Assembly: GCA_029834535.1 (NCBI GenBank)
Contig: JAQMWT010000297.1
Location: 62,001 to 126,000, forward strand
Source: Chrysophaeum taylorii
Lineage: Eukaryota; Sar; Pelagophyceae; Pelagomonadales; Pelagomonadaceae
Direction of reading: 5' to 3'
DNA: 64,000 bases
The translations under genes were made by a program, and so were the position numbers. Positions within the stretch are counted from its first letter, which is position 1. Each line of letters opens with the position of its first letter. The notes under the pieces are model-generated. The model saw nothing but the letters and a program-made list of their open reading frames with translations, was not told where the DNA came from and made no database searches. This document shows positions 63,900 through 64,000 of the stretch, one piece after another.

Positions 63900-64000
63900 C
63901 AAAACCGACAAGCACAACGAGGAGTGGATCAACGAATAGCTGAAAATGCACAACGGGGAGTGGAGCAACGAATAGGCGAAATACAGAACGAGGAGGGGAG
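63900..64000 (+). repeat. About 34-bp tandem repeat at the window end
   Basis: CAACGAGGAGTGGATCAACG and CAACGGGGAGTGGAGCAACG, each followed by AATAGSYGAAA, then a third start GAACGAGGAGGGG cut by the window edge. Confidence 0.75.

Overview
The window is eukaryotic nuclear DNA. It is GC-rich in its gene blocks and poorer in GC in its transposon blocks. Nearly all genes are single long reading frames with very short spacers: 42 bp between two divergent start codons, and about 28 bp originally between NCBP3 and mtnK. The gene set is a BT1 folate/biopterin carrier, methylthioribose kinase, NCBP3, FCF1, secreted catalase-peroxidase, ArfGAP, CD36-type receptor, GT47, zeta-type GST, PI4K-beta, CPWD-type ankyrin repeats and a huge type I PKS. 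This set suggests a protist microalga, perhaps a pelagophyte-like stramenopile. That assignment is inference from gene content, not a measured placement.

Layout. 1-4.45 kb: decayed Mutator-like (MULE) transposon with arrays of a GAYCAAACTT word. 5.6-6.7 kb: short repeats and a Helitron PIF1-helicase remnant. 6,872-19,339: one complete but frameshifted Ty1/copia LTR retrotransposon of 12.5 kb. It has perfect 5-bp target duplications, a primer-binding site for a half-molecule of initiator tRNA-Met, and a DNA cytosine-5 methyltransferase domain between protease and integrase. A recurring TExSLNY peptide sits at domain borders, and about 2 kb of extra coding sequence lies after RNase H. 19.4-38.7 kb: compact housekeeping gene block, interrupted by a SINE-like insertion at the NCBP3 stop codon. 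38.8-44.9 kb: decay zone with ankyrin and Copia remnants. 45-46.8 kb: PI4K. 47.1-58.9 kb: a PKS of about 3,900 residues, ordered ligase-KR-ACP-ACP-KS-AT-KR-ACP-ACP and fused to a membrane, hexapeptide-repeat C-terminal domain. 60.4-64 kb: remnants of a second Copia lineage on the minus strand, with a 21-bp minisatellite.

The two most interesting systems are the methyltransferase-carrying Copia element and the PKS/membrane-transferase fusion. Several host genes (mtnK, NCBP3, PKS) show one-base frame changes at or near homopolymers. These may be assembly errors, whereas the frame breaks in the transposons look like true decay.
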